Positions 20,591-31,780 of a DNA stretch of 44,059 nt are shown here, one piece after another. Numbering within the stretch: position 1 is the first letter of the stretch; each line of letters begins with the position of its first letter. Below the pieces are notes generated by a model. That model did no database searches. It had not been told where the DNA came from and saw only the letters and a program-made list of their open reading frames with translations. Source of the DNA: Gnetum montanum. Its lineage: Eukaryota > Streptophyta > Gnetopsida > Gnetales > Gnetaceae. The stretch covers positions 182,423 to 226,481 of the forward strand of contig MNCI01000921.1 of NCBI GenBank assembly GCA_015680685.1. The letters are read 5' to 3'. Both the position numbers and the translations under genes were made by a program.

Positions 20591-21321
20591 GAAAATTATA
20601 GTGACTAAAAACATCGATGGCTAGAATGGTCATGCTAAGGGATCTATAGCCGCGATATAGCCCTAACCACACCTCCATTCAAAGGGTTGTCACTGGAGGG
20701 GGAAAATGAAGGCAAAGCACCTACGATGGTCTTTTCGATCGAATTGGGACTTATGAAGTGTTTTAATGAACAAGTTCTAGGGGGATTTGCAATGTGTTTT
20801 GAGTGGTACCAAGGCCAACTAAGCTTGAGTCTAGCAAGGTTTTCTGGTGTGAAAGTGATGGTGAAAATGTGCAAATACATGCAAAATGGCAAAAAAATGC
20901 AAGTGCGATGCTAAATGCCAAAGAAAATGCTTCAAAATGCAATGGATTTTGAGAGAGGAAGAATGGTACAACCCCAAATGGGGGGAGCATAGTAATTGCA
21001 AAAGAGAGGTGAGGAGGTACATAGCATATAGACGAGCATAATAGGTAGTGTACTCATAGTCTCTAGGGTGTCCGAGCTATGAAAACTGACATCCATCATG
21101 AAGTCTAAGCCTGTTGGGATGGCTATCATGGTGTCCTACAGGCGATGGTGTGCTATAGTGTGCAAAGGTGTCCCAAAGTTTTGCTAAGGTGTTAAGGGTT
21201 TTCAAGTGCAAGAATGACAATGCCAAGTGGCCAACTAAATATCTCAAAATGCCAACTAAATATCTCAAAATGCCAACTACTAAAATGAAATTTCCAACCC
21301 CTAAAATGTGAAATTCAAGGC

Positions 21322-21329
21322 TATTTATA
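21322..21329 (-). promoter_or_regulatory. TATA box of element 1 5' LTR
   Basis: TATAAATA on the minus strand, conserved with 4645-4652. This is the copy that would have driven the genomic RNA. Confidence 0.6.
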
Positions 21330-21749
21330 GCGTTAGGGTTGATGTGAAGTGCAAATTGAGCACCACGTGACAAAGGGGGTAGTTGAGGCTACACTGATCC
21401 CAACTATGCTCCCATTGGAGCAAAATGGTGCTACACTCTGGTGTGCTTCAATGGACCCTAAGAGACTACCGAACTATGACTATGCTGCCAAGACTGCATG
21501 TGCCAAATCCAAAAAGACTATAATGTACCTACAAATAGTGTAAAATAGTGCAATTTGGAGGCTACACTTCGAGACTACACTTTCCCTTCTTTCAAGTAGG
21601 ATCAAGCATAGGTACAATCTTGGGACATAAGGAGGTGCAAAGGAGATGCAAGTTGCTAATCTTTCTTGCTAGAGGAGTGCTAGAGCTAAGATGGAGGCTA
21701 GTGCTGAGCTCTGGAAGCTTTTAGAGGTAGCCCTACATTGCTATGCCAG

Positions 21750-22266
21750 CTATACTTTGGAGCATAACCCAATAATTAGGCAAATTCTACAAAAATTAAA
21801 GTCTAGTGCTAGCTATACTAGCTACGCTCTAGAGCATAACCTAACAGTTAGGAAAATTTGACAAAAATTGAATTCTAGTGCTAGCTACGCTAGTTATGCT
21901 CTAGAGCATAGCAGGAAAAGTGAGAGTGTAGCACTGACACTTAAAAAAAATTGACAAAATTTGCAATCTTCATTCGAGCTATGTTGGCTACACTTTGGAG
22001 CATAGTAGGAGGGGTAGCCTCAGAAGTTAGAATATATACCAAAATTCCTCTTCCACGTTGAGCTAGCTTGATAGATTTTGGCATGGCACTTAGGCAAAAA
22101 TAGCCACTGAAGTGCATGCTATGTTAACTACGCTTTAGAGGGTAGCAGGGAGAATGGGAGCATAGCATAACACTTACAAAATTCTTGCAACTACTATCGA
22201 CACTTAGAAAATTTTGCAAATCTAGCTCTATGCTACATGCTACACTGACTACACTTTCGAGCATAG
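21750..22266. repeat. Six palindromic boxes in 5' LTR
   Basis: Dyads near 21750-21767, 21822-21838, 21895-21910 (perfect 16 bp around TCTAGA), 21988-22005, 22128-22145 and 22249-22266. They match the boxes of the 3' LTR in kind and spacing, with one more copy. Confidence 0.7.
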
Positions 22267-22374
22267 TCCTAGCAGTGGAAGCATGGGCCAAACACTTAGA
22301 AAAAATCTGTCTCATGTTGACACTTAGACAAATTTGTCATTGAGGTGCTATTGCTCGAATTTTCTAGTGTTTCA

Positions 22375-25300
22375 TTGCTTGTAGTACTTTTACTAGTGGA
22401 CTTGGATCTTGACTATTCATTTCTCTTGGAGCTCAAACTAAAGCTTACCTCCTCTAAATAAGTTATGGATTATTTACATATTTTTCATCTTTTCCAAAAT
22501 TTCTTGTCCATTGATAGCCTCACACAACAAACACCAATGTTTGTTCCTCTATGGCAAAGCTTTCTTCTAGTAACTTCCTATAGAAAATAGATATTTAGTC
22601 AATCAAAAAATAAAAAAATTCATTAAAAGGAAGGTTAGATAATTACCAATTCCTTTTTTATCGAACAAATTAGCATCAACAAACTATTCAAGCATTAATT
22701 ATGTGATATATCTTTTCCATATTTGGTAATAGCTTGGACATTCACCTTATAAGACCTCCCCATAGGTCATCATTAGAGATTCAATCATTTGTCTATTTTA
22801 GATCCTCAATCTTTGGAGCAATGATAAACTTATATACTACATAGATGATGAGGATAGAAAGATAGTATGTAATGAACATGCAAGAAGGTTTTTTCCAATG
22901 CACTAAGTGATCTAACTTATTACATAACCTTTCACTCATAAAAGTAAGCTTAATTTAGCCTATTACCCTCCCAAATATGATAAAGGTAATAGACTAGCCA
23001 GGCAAGAATGCCAAAGATGATAAGGATCCCTCCATCCATGAGTAATGGCATTATATCATATAGAACATAGTGTAATCTAGTCATGAGCTTTAAAGATGAT
23101 GTTAAGTGGATTACCATGAACACTCATATATGTTTTTGCATTCAATAAGCATAATATTATAATACATATCATACAATGTAGAACCCATGTTGCCATAGTC
23201 GGGAATTGAGATAATATTTATAATTTTATATTTTTATGAATATAAAAATAAAATAATAATAAACATACACACATTGCAATTCCTTAAGGGGACATACACA
23301 ATGCTCACAATCACTTATATGCATGGTAATCCCTTATGAGATAGGTGCAACACCATACATGAAAAGTAATAAATCCTCCTCATTACAATGTCAATGATCT
23401 AGCACCATGTCATATAGTTATGAACTCTTAGATAAAGATAAATCATTGCATCTCAATGTAATAGAAATGAGATAAATATTTTTAGTGTTTTAATGTTTAA
23501 GACATCAACTATATAGAATAAATAAAAAATCATAAGCTTTATTCATTATGCCAATACTAGAATCTGCATTAATCAAATGGTTTTGGGCAATGTAATCAAG
23601 GTAGCACTTTGACAAATTCTAGCCATACTTTTGAAAGTGATGATGCAAAACACACATAAAAAAAAGAAAGGAAATTGACTTACCCAAGGAAGGATGAGAT
23701 CTTTACACAAACCAGATGTCAAAAGCATAAAATAATGATAAATTTATCTTAACTATGTATGAGAACTTACCCTAAGTATTTATAGTTTTTACAATATAGT
23801 GGTGGAGAGTTACTAGTGCTTAGGCATTAACAAAAATCTATCAATGCAACCTAGGCTAATCCTAGTTATACTACATGCAAAATGGACTTGGTAGGGGTAG
23901 TGTTAGCAACCCTACACTAATGTAAGGGGTGTAATGACATAAGGTATTCAACACATCCTCCTTTGTCACACTCCAAGCTGCTAATCCTTGATGAAAGCTA
24001 AAGCATTAGGAGAGATGTCAAAAGGATCTTAGAATGCTTGAATAAAGCTAGAAACATTCTAAGAAACCCAAAACATAAAAGCAAATCCAAAAGTATGACA
24101 TAGGAAGTAAGGATGCATGCTTAGGAGGCATAAACCTTAATCAAACACACAAGAACTAAAAACATAGGATGTGTAATATACTTCCTAATTCTAGGGCTTA
24201 TGATGGACTTATAAAATGCCCCTACATTACTCATCAATAAACCCCGTTAAAAAGGAGAAGATGTGTGTTCATAATAATAACTAATTTTTCATGGCATTAT
24301 TTGCTAACTCAATGATTTTAATACCATTTTTCTTCTTTAGATTCTTCATGTTTCTTATTGGAATGGGAAATTTAATGATTTTCTTAAGATATTTGACCAA
24401 AGAAACTTTATCTTTTTGAAGAATTTTTTGACCTAAATGACATCGTAGTACAACCATGATAATTTTGTTCATGCATGTGTTTTTCTCTCCTTTCCTAGAA
24501 ATTTAGAATGTTTTTGGGTATGATGGAGAAAAAATGAAGAGAATTAAATTTGAGGTGGTGAAAGTCATTTGTTAGCAATCTCTAGATCATCATTTTGTTA
24601 ATGCTTTAGAATCTTAGATGATGTAATACTAGTAGGTACTTCTAGAGAACAATTATCGCTAATAGGGAGACCAACAATATTAATCGATAGTGTGGATAAT
24701 GGAGTCATAGAAAAAGAAGTGAAAATTTCTTATGTTTCAAATTGTGGGGTGGCATCTATAAGAGACATAACTGAACATGACATTGAAAACTAATTCACAA
24801 TAAATCAATATGAAAATAAAAAATAAAAAAAATAATGTAGAAAAAGAGAGAAATACAATAAATGAATAAGGAAATAAGAAATGTAAGAAAATAAATAGCT
24901 AATGAATATTATACCATATAGCCTTGCTAATTGGACACCTAGATAATATAGTGCTTGAAGGATGGTGCACTAGTAATAGTGCTAAAAGAAGTATTAAAGC
25001 ACAAGGAAAATGCTAGGAACAATAAACAAAATGATGAATGTATAACAAGGGTAGTGTTTTTTATATAGGTAAGGAAAAATCCTAAGAGTTCATGCATGTT
25101 TTCCATGTGTCTAAAGTATATCATATCATTAAAAATGTACATGTAGCTATCATAAATGCGCTAACACATGTACAATGCTATTCAAGATAGAGTAAAAGGT
25201 AGCTAAGTGGCATTACTAAATGATGTGGCATGACAATGATGTTCATCATGTGACTAATTCTAGATGCTTAGAGTACCACTTGGGTAACTAAAAAGGTTTG

Positions 25301-25474
25301 ATGCTTAAAGTATCTTTTAGATGCCTATAAAGACTAGGTGTTGGTGAATGGTTGAGAACCAAAATTAAAGTTGGGTACCTAGGTTAGAATTGGACATGCT
25401 TGAAATGAGATTAGATGCATGAGTTGAAATTGGACATGTAAGATATACTTGAGCATGTGAAACAGCTTGAGTAT
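22375..25474. other. AT-rich stretch without a gene
   Basis: No domain on either strand. On the minus strand near 22680-22550 there is a hint of an old exon-intron-exon: FVDANLFDKKGI followed by GTAATT, then a T-rich run ending CTATAG before KLLEESFAIEEQTLVFVV. It is too short and broken to name. The remainder is AT-rich with no repeat copy elsewhere in the window. Confidence 0.4.
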
Positions 25475-25898
25475 TGATGAACATGTTTGTGCCATCTGCC
25501 ATGACGTCACATACACGATGTTAGGGTTTGGATCAGATGTCAGGTATCTGATGTTAAGGTATATATCCTAGCCTATAAATATAGCACCTAGGCTCTAGTT
25601 TTTGGATAGTTTCAAGTTAGTTTTCAATCAAAGTAGCAAAGTTCTTGCCATTTATTTTCCTCAAAGTTAGAATATTTTCAAAGTGCCCACAAAAGGAGTC
25701 TAAGTGTGTATGGTTCTTTGTTCGAATACTAATGTACCTAAGCATAGAAGTGTAACATGAATAAAATAAACACTTTTGATAATCCTTGCAACATTGAGAA
25801 TAGATTACTATTTCTTTTAATGCACTTTACTTTCATGCTTTCTACTTAAATGCATTTGAATTAAGTAGTTTATTTCTAGTATTTAATGAACACAAGCA
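25475..25898 (+). repeat. Left LTR of a short LTR element (element B)
   Basis: 424 bp, TGATGAACATG...CACAAGCA, nearly collinear with 34423-34841. On + it has TGACGTCA (25502-25509), a TATA box TATAAATA (25574-25581) and AATAAA (25760-25765) in promoter-to-polyA order. This suggests a plus-strand LTR with U3, R and U5. No coding region of an element of this type is found. Confidence 0.75.
25574..25581 (+). promoter_or_regulatory. TATA box of element B left LTR
   Basis: TATAAATA, conserved in the right LTR at 34517-34524. A TGACGTCA bZIP-type site lies about 70 bp upstream (25502-25509). Confidence 0.55.
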
Positions 25899-25899
25899 T

Positions 25900-26455
25900 T
25901 GTGACATCTAAAAATGTTGGTGGCTGGAACACCAAAAGGTTAGTGAGCATATAACCTAACATTGAATCTATGTGAGGGTCATGCTATGAAATGAAAATGA
26001 GGTTCCTTAAATGGTCTGGTTGATTAGACAGGGACTTACATGGTGTTAGAAAAACTGTATGTAAGAAGGATTTATATTGTGTTACACGTGGACACTCAGA
26101 CTAGCTAAGCCAGAGTGTAGCAAGGTGTCCTGGCCTAAAAATAGAGATGTGAATGTGCAAATATGTATCAAATAGTAGAAAAATGCTAGAGTTATGCTTA
26201 ACATCAAAGAAAAATTCTTGGAAAAGAAATGGAACCGAGCTTAAGAATAGAAAAATGCACCACCCTGAAAATGGGCAACGTAACTTTACTAGACAAGAGG
26301 TGAGAATGGTACATGGTGCTAGGTAGGCATAGTGGCAGTGTAGTAGTGCAGTCATAATCTCTAGAACACCTAAGATGTGGAGCTAATGGCTATAGTGGAG
26401 ACTAAACCTTCTAGGTTGGCTATTTCCATGTTTTACGGGTGCAATGGTGGACTAC
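25900..26455 (-). repeat. Partial 3' LTR of element 2
   Basis: It starts TGTGACATCTAAAAATG, like the LTR starts at 3921 and 32839, and follows their order (ATGGTCTGGTTGATTAG, GCACCACCC, AATCTCTAGA). It stops at 26455, where the element 3 LTR begins. The second half of the LTR is missing. Confidence 0.65.
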
Positions 26456-27358
26456 TGATGAGCAACTAGGTACCCCTATGCCCAACCATACAAATCATGG
26501 GCGTTCACATGCAACCCGGTCGAATTCCGTAGACTATAAGCACTCAACATATACCAGACTCTAACCAGTGAAACCTTGGGTTAGAATGGTCATTGTCCTC
26601 CTAATCTCACTTGTGAGGTTTTATTTACGATGGTTAAGTGAGACTAAGGCTAATGATTTTTATAGCTTTTTACTTGTCTTTTGGTGGCTAATTAAGGTAT
26701 GAAAAGTAAGGAATAAACTATTATCTAATCTATAATTATCCTAGCTTGTATTCTAACTATTCCTAGCATAAGTATCTAATCCCATCTTCTAAGCATCTCT
26801 TAACACTTTTGGGTTACCAGACGTTAAGCATCACTGGGTTTACCAAGTGTTTGATTTATGTTCGAGATGGTCGTACTTATGGCTTTTATGAACTACGAAT
26901 GGGCGATAGCGATTAAAGTAACAATAACAGAAACTTAAGTAATTAACAAGTAATTAGCAAAGCATAAACATATTAAACTACTAAATGCATAAAATGGCTA
27001 AGTCCAAATGCTGCAAGGAATGCTTGAATAGTTTGTCTTTATTGTCGTCACACCAATGGGCTCAGATACATCAACGCTCAAATAAAGAACTGATCACTTT
27101 TCTTACACCTACTACAGGCACTTGGAAAATATTCTATCTCCTGCAGGAACAAACTGCAAGAGCTTTGCTACAACTAACTGAAAGGTACCTAAATGAGGCG
27201 GAAGGCCCTCTTATTTATAGGCCGAAAAAGGCTCCATGTAAACGGGGCCACGTCGACACATGGAAGGCTATGTCGATGGGACCGTGTTGATGTGGTCGCA
27301 TATACGCAGCCCTGTATACACGGCCTAGTCGATGCATCAACTTAATGACACTTCATCA
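26456..27358 (-). repeat. 3' LTR of element 3
   Basis: 903 bp with terminal TGATGA...TCATCA inverted ends. The minus strand has TATAAATA at 27229-27222, and a polypurine tract lies at its right edge, so transcription runs on -. No second copy exists in the window. It interrupts the element 2 LTR. Confidence 0.7.
27222..27229 (-). promoter_or_regulatory. TATA box of element 3 LTR
   Basis: TATTTATA on +, TATAAATA on -. It fits the orientation given by the polypurine tract and the ORF. Confidence 0.5.
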
Positions 27359-27369
27359 TACCCCCACAA
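27359..27369 (-). other. Polypurine tract of element 3
   Basis: TACCCCCACAA on + reads TTGTGGGGGTA on - directly before the LTR start TGATGAAG. This marks the 3' LTR and minus orientation. Confidence 0.6.
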
Positions 27370-27539
27370 CTGAGTAAAAACATGTCCTCGAGTTACTCTA
27401 CAATTTGGAAGGTATGGAATTTTATTAACAACGCACATGACTTGACACACACATGACACAACATTAACTTGACCAAGTGCCTGAGTTACAGAGGAGGAAA
27501 AATTACAAAAATGACGGTGTTCAAAGACAAAATTGAACA

Positions 27540-28680
27540 CCTCGCTAATCCTAGAGCCTTTGCTATGTAGGATGATGCAAAAAATTGCTGGAGAAGATCA
27601 CACTGTCCCTAGGGGTGGTGGTTCTGACGGACCTTCTCTAGCCTCTAGCCCATGCGTTGGTGGCGACACGAATGATAGTTGCCCTGCAACAACTAAAACT
27701 TTTGGAGGCAACTGAAAAGCCTCCAAGAGAGCCCTCATCTTTTCTTCTTTGCTTCTAGGATCATTCACAGTCCAGGCAGCTTCTCCAATGTGTGTTGGAA
27801 CTGGAACCTCCCAAGGACATGGTAGCACTGGAAAGAATTCTTTCAGGTTGACAAACCAAGCTACGAACTACTTACATTAGATGTCGAATGCTCGGATTGA
27901 TGCTTGCAGCTACTGGTAGTCATTCATTCTATAAGCTAGGTCCTCTATGACTATACGTTATCCTTCAAAGCTTTTTTGAAGAACCTCAAGTTCCATGTTT
28001 TTCATTTCCACCTTCTTCTTTGTTGCCTTATGTGCCTAGAACTCACCCTCATATAGGGAATACGAGGCGGCGACTTGCTTTTCTAACTTTGACCGTAGTC
28101 TCCCAACTGTGAGCATAGCCAAGTTTGCATATTGAAGGTTGGCAAGCTCCATGTATTCTGTCATCTCCTCAATCTGCAGCTCTTTCAGGCAGATTTCCAC
28201 TTTATTGTAGGCATTCAACCCATCGAAGATAGGTTGCCATGCATCGCCTCCCTCTCAGAGCCGCTGGAGCGCTTGGTTCATTTTGGCCTTTATGACTTGA
28301 ATATGCTTTTCATTCACTTCCTTCTGCAATCCCACTTGCTCCTTGTAATGATTTTTTATGTTTTCGAATTTTAGGGCCTCATTCTTCCAAGCGGCGATTT
28401 CAATTGCAAACTTCTATTGCAATGCCCGAACCTCCTCCATTGATAGATTCCAGTTCTCAGCAACCAACCTTCTTACGTTAGCATTCACCCTGGCTAGTTC
28501 TTCTTGCTACTGGTGGATAAAATTTTTCATGTGTTCGTTCTCTGCACCAACATTGTGTAGGCGATGAACCTCTACGGTCAATCGCACGTTCTCCTGGCGA
28601 ACCTCTGCCAAGTCCTTGTCTAAGCGATATGATCGAACATTTGCCAAGGACTTGTCAAAGATCCTGATTTCAAGCCATGT
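27540..28680 (-). pseudogene. Coiled-coil ORF next to the 3' LTR of element 3
   Basis: On - the frame reads through a few stops as a highly charged helix-prone protein: LARVNANVRRLVAENWNLS, MNQALQRL, KVEICLKELQIEEMTEYMEL, TVGRLRSKLEKQVAASYSL, KKVEMKNMELEVLQKSFEG, then a Pro-rich tail (EVPVPTHIGEAAWTVNDP, QLPPKVLVVAGQL). Heptad-like spacing of Leu and Ile suggests a coiled coil. It is the last ORF before the 3' LTR, where some plant gypsy lineages have an extra or env-like ORF, but no membrane segment is seen. Its 5' part is cut off near 28680. The family is unknown to me. Confidence 0.5.
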
Positions 28681-28689
28681 TTTTTTGTA

Positions 28690-28980
28690 GTTTTATGGTT
28701 TTTTTTTTAAATTTTATGTGTTTTTGATATTTTTCAAATGCAATGTGTAAGTTAAGTGGATGGATGTGTAAACAAAGTAGAAATGTGTAAACAAAGTGAA
28801 GTAGTATGTAAACTAGGCAAGTAGGTGAAATGTAAATGCATAAACAAATGCAACATAAGCAAAAACCAAAAATGCATGGCCCATCTAGGTAAGGGGTAAG
28901 TAGGTGCTTAGTGCATTTTTGGCCAAGGGAAACTCTTGGTCACATAGTTGCTTCCTAACCGAACATGGATTTAGGAGGCT
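28690..28980. other. Spacer of element 2 after gag-pro
   Basis: T-rich then ATGTGTAAAC-rich sequence, homologous to 17699-17957 in element 1 (shared TTGCTTCCTAACC and TAAGTAGG). The breakpoint with element 3 lies near 28690. Confidence 0.5.
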
Positions 28981-28998
28981 CGCAAGGCTTAGGATCCT

Positions 28999-29514
28999 CT
29001 AGGAGGCTATTGGCTTCAACCACTCATTCAAGTGTGTTAGCCTTAAGCATTGCGTTGGTTGCCACAGGTGCATCACCAAACAAAACTCCACCTTCAACAC
29101 TTGCTCCATGTCTATGTTGTGGATAGCCTGAGAGGAGGTATTATCACCATGGATGATAACTTGACCACCTTCATATGAAAGGTGGACTTCTTGGTGGATG
29201 GGAGAGGAGACGGCCTGTAGTTGAGCTAGCCAAGGCCTACCCAAGATTAGGTTGAAGCCTGGCATCTCCTTTATGACAATGAAATCTACGCTGGTGGGGA
29301 ATTTGTCTCCTACCATGAAGGCTAAATTGATTGTACCCCTAACGGTCACGTGTGATCCATTGAAGGATTTTAGACATGTGGTTTTGGTTGGCCTGATTTT
29401 GTCTACCAAGCCTAGCTTGTCGATGATATAGTACAAGACTATGTTTGTTGCTACACCATCATCAACATGCACATTGCAGATGGTGCACTGCCCAACACAT
29501 ATGCTAATTAACAA
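28999..29514 (-). pseudogene. Aspartic protease of element 2
   Basis: 171 codons without a stop. It includes NVHVDDGVATNIV (retropepsin-like active site; DDGAATN is usual in this group), LKSFNGSHVTVRGTINLAF, VDFIVIKEMPGFNLILGRPW (flap and ILGRPWL signature) and QAVSSPIHQEVHLSYEGG. It would process the Gag-Pol polyprotein. It is the best preserved retroelement domain in the window. Upstream it continues into gag sequence with stops. Element 1 lacks this domain. Confidence 0.8.
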
Positions 29515-30201
29515 TGGAGCTGTAGTGAACTCCCCTCATTTGAGGTTGATCTTGATTGCATCATCGTGAAATGCTAGGGATGTTGAACTTGATTCTTGTG
29601 ATGTAGGGGCAACATCGTTGCATGAATGGTGTTCTCATCTATAGGTATGTCCTCTGTAATAAGAATGGAGACCAACATCTAGGACAATGCTTAGTAGTGA
29701 TTAGATGAGATCATGACCAAGTCATACAAGCTCAATGTTGTGTTCTTTTGCTTGAGTGTTTGTTTCACCTGGGTTAGTGTAGCTACAAAGTCCTTGTCAT
29801 CAGCCATAGTGTTGGCCTTGACTTCCTCCTTGTGGCTTGAGAGATGGATCTCTCATGAAGGGAACTTGGGCTTGGGTTGCCTGCCCTACTTGGGGATAGG
29901 GATCCTAGTGTTTGGTTGTTGCTTGCTGGTTATGGCCTTTACTTCGACCCTGGGGGTTGTGAGGCACTCGTTCATCCTCTTGTGTTGCCATTTGGTAGGC
30001 CTACCTGGGTTACTAATGGGATAGATCCTTGAAGGAGGAGGAACCGAGACATTGCCCACTGTTGGGCTTTGGGTAGGTGAGGGACCATCACGTTATGACA
30101 CCCTTATGAAAAACGGTGGTTTAGGAGTTGTTGCAGGGCCAACTTGTTGTGGCACCTTTGATGATGAAAGGTTGCTTAGTAGTTGTTTTTGTTGTGTCAT
30201 G

Positions 30202-30259
30202 TTAGTTTAACATCTTAGCAAACAATTGGTTTGGTTGCCAGATTAACATCTTAGTGGAC
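30202..30259 (+). repeat. Minisatellite core, 2 units in element 2
   Basis: TTAGTTTAACATCTTAG at 30202 and CAGATTAACATCTTAGTGG at 30239, about 36 bp apart, match the ~31-bp family of element 1. Confidence 0.55.
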
Positions 30260-31697
30260 AATTTTTGTGGAACCTTGATCACAAAGGATGTTGTGGGTGA
30301 TCAAGGTGGCACTTTGATAATAAAGGAAGGCCTCTTGCTTATGGAGACCAAGGGGATCCTTGCCTTATTAGGAGGCATGTGGATCAAAAAAGGTTATTGC
30401 ATAGGTTTAGACTTGTCACCTACACTGATGGAGTTTATGACATAGCAAGTGTCATCTGCATTTGATTGGCTTACTATGTCAAGCATTAGTTGGCCTCATT
30501 CTATCATTCTTTGTAGGTCATCTTGCAAAGCACGATAGTTATCTGTACTATGACCAAACAACTGGTGGTAATGATAGTATTGGTCTAGTTGGAAATGTTG
30601 TGGGACTGAAGGTTTGTTCAGTACTACTGAGGCAAGGTTCCTTAGTAGTTTACAGTACATGTCATGTCATTGGTAAGCAATTTCTAATACTCATTTTTGT
30701 TGGATTTTCTTGGCTTTCAAAAGTTGCTCCAGCAATTTAGAGGGTTCCATCAGTAGTGATGTATGCTTTGAGCAATCCTTGTGCTTAAAGTTGGGCCTTG
30801 GGGCAGCCCTTGCCAATGTAGGCAAGTTGGTGCCAGAGTTGGCAAATTTGTGAGTTAGGGCCTTGGGCTACTTAGTCATTGGGCCCCAGTTGGTTGCTTT
30901 TGTGCTTGTGGCCACTATTTTCACTTTTGTGCTTTGCTTTCATGCATGTTGGTTTCTATAGGCCACGTAGGTGGGGTCATTGCTAGCTTGCACTGCCTCC
31001 TCTATGCCCTTCGTTTGGGCAAAGGCTTGGCTAAGGGACTTCAGGGCTAGGTAATATAGTCTAGACTTGATGAAGTCATTCACTACACCCTTAAAGATGG
31101 TTAGTAAGTGCATCTCTGCTAGGGGTTCATGCATTTCACTTAGTTTGGAATTCCAGCATTGGAGGAATTTTGGCATGGGCTCTAGGGGCCTTACTTGACT
31201 TGCATGAGTTGGTCAAGGGTTGCTTCAAGCTTTAGGTTGTACCTGAAGCATGTCACAAATTGGCTTATGATATCCTCCAAAGAAGAGATTGAGGCCTTGG
31301 GTAGTGCATGATACCAATATAAGGCCTTGCTAGTAAGTGACATGGGGAACACCCACACGATGGCATGTGGCCAAGCTTGAAGGAGCAGGTACTCAGATCA
31401 AAATATGACCAAGTATGCGTTGGAATCCCCTTTATGATTGTACTTGGTGAGTTGAGGCAGCTAGACCCTAGTTGGAAGAGTCAAGGGTGGGATTATAGGA
31501 CTTATGGGGTTGTCCCCATAGAAGTCCACCACCTTGATGGTTTCCAAGGAGGCAAATTTGAGTTGGTTGATCTCCTCTGTCAAACTTTGGATCAACTAGA
31601 ATTCTTGATCGAAGCTTGGGGATGTGCTAACCAATTGCATTAGCTAGGCTTGTGTTGGTTGTATGGCATAGGATCAAAGTTTTGGTTGTGGAGTTTA

Positions 31698-31780
31698 CCA
31701 ATTTAATGTTGTAGTGGACAATCATTGCTAGTTTAACATCACATCAGACAGTCATTACTAGTTTAACATCATAGCGGATG
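31698..31780 (+). repeat. Minisatellite core, 3 units in element 2
   Basis: Units at 31698, 31728 and 31758, exact 30-bp period, cores CCAATTTAATGTTGTAG, CTAGTTTAACATCACAT and CTAGTTTAACATCATAG. They interrupt the gag frame between its N-terminal and capsid parts. Confidence 0.7.

Larger units (their letters stand above)
3921..22374 (-). mobile_element. Element 1: very large Tat-like Ty3/gypsy retrotransposon
   Basis: Direct repeats at 3921-5585 and 20597-22374 start at equivalent points and end in the same TTTCA. They bracket a minus-strand element. In its own direction: 5' LTR (20597-22374), PBS (about 20590), gag (20005-18180), an antisense gene block (17162-11904), pre-RT and RT (11191-10020), RNase H twice (9875-9020), integrase (8735-7678), a minisatellite, a polypurine tract (5586-5600) and the 3' LTR. 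Two consecutive RNase H domains before integrase is the known hallmark of the Tat lineage. The length of about 18.5 kb is in the range of Ogre-type members. The region corresponding to the protease of element 2 is missing. All ORFs are broken, so the copy is dead. Confidence 0.8.
20597..22374 (-). repeat. 5' LTR of element 1
   Basis: Partner of 3921-5585. The outer edge ends GTGTTTCA at 22374. The inner edge starts TATAGTGAC where the partner has TGTGGCGAC (the terminal dinucleotide has mutated). It is slightly longer than the 3' copy because of extra palindrome and AAATGCCAACT units. Confidence 0.8.

Noticed and set aside
20644-21129. Several minus-strand open frames in the 5' LTR as genes
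   Set aside because: They fall inside the LTR, their counterparts in the 3' LTR are disrupted, and no domain is present.
26985-27290. Plus-strand 101-codon frame near 27 kb
   Set aside because: It lies within the element 3 LTR, opposite to its transcription, and shows no domain.
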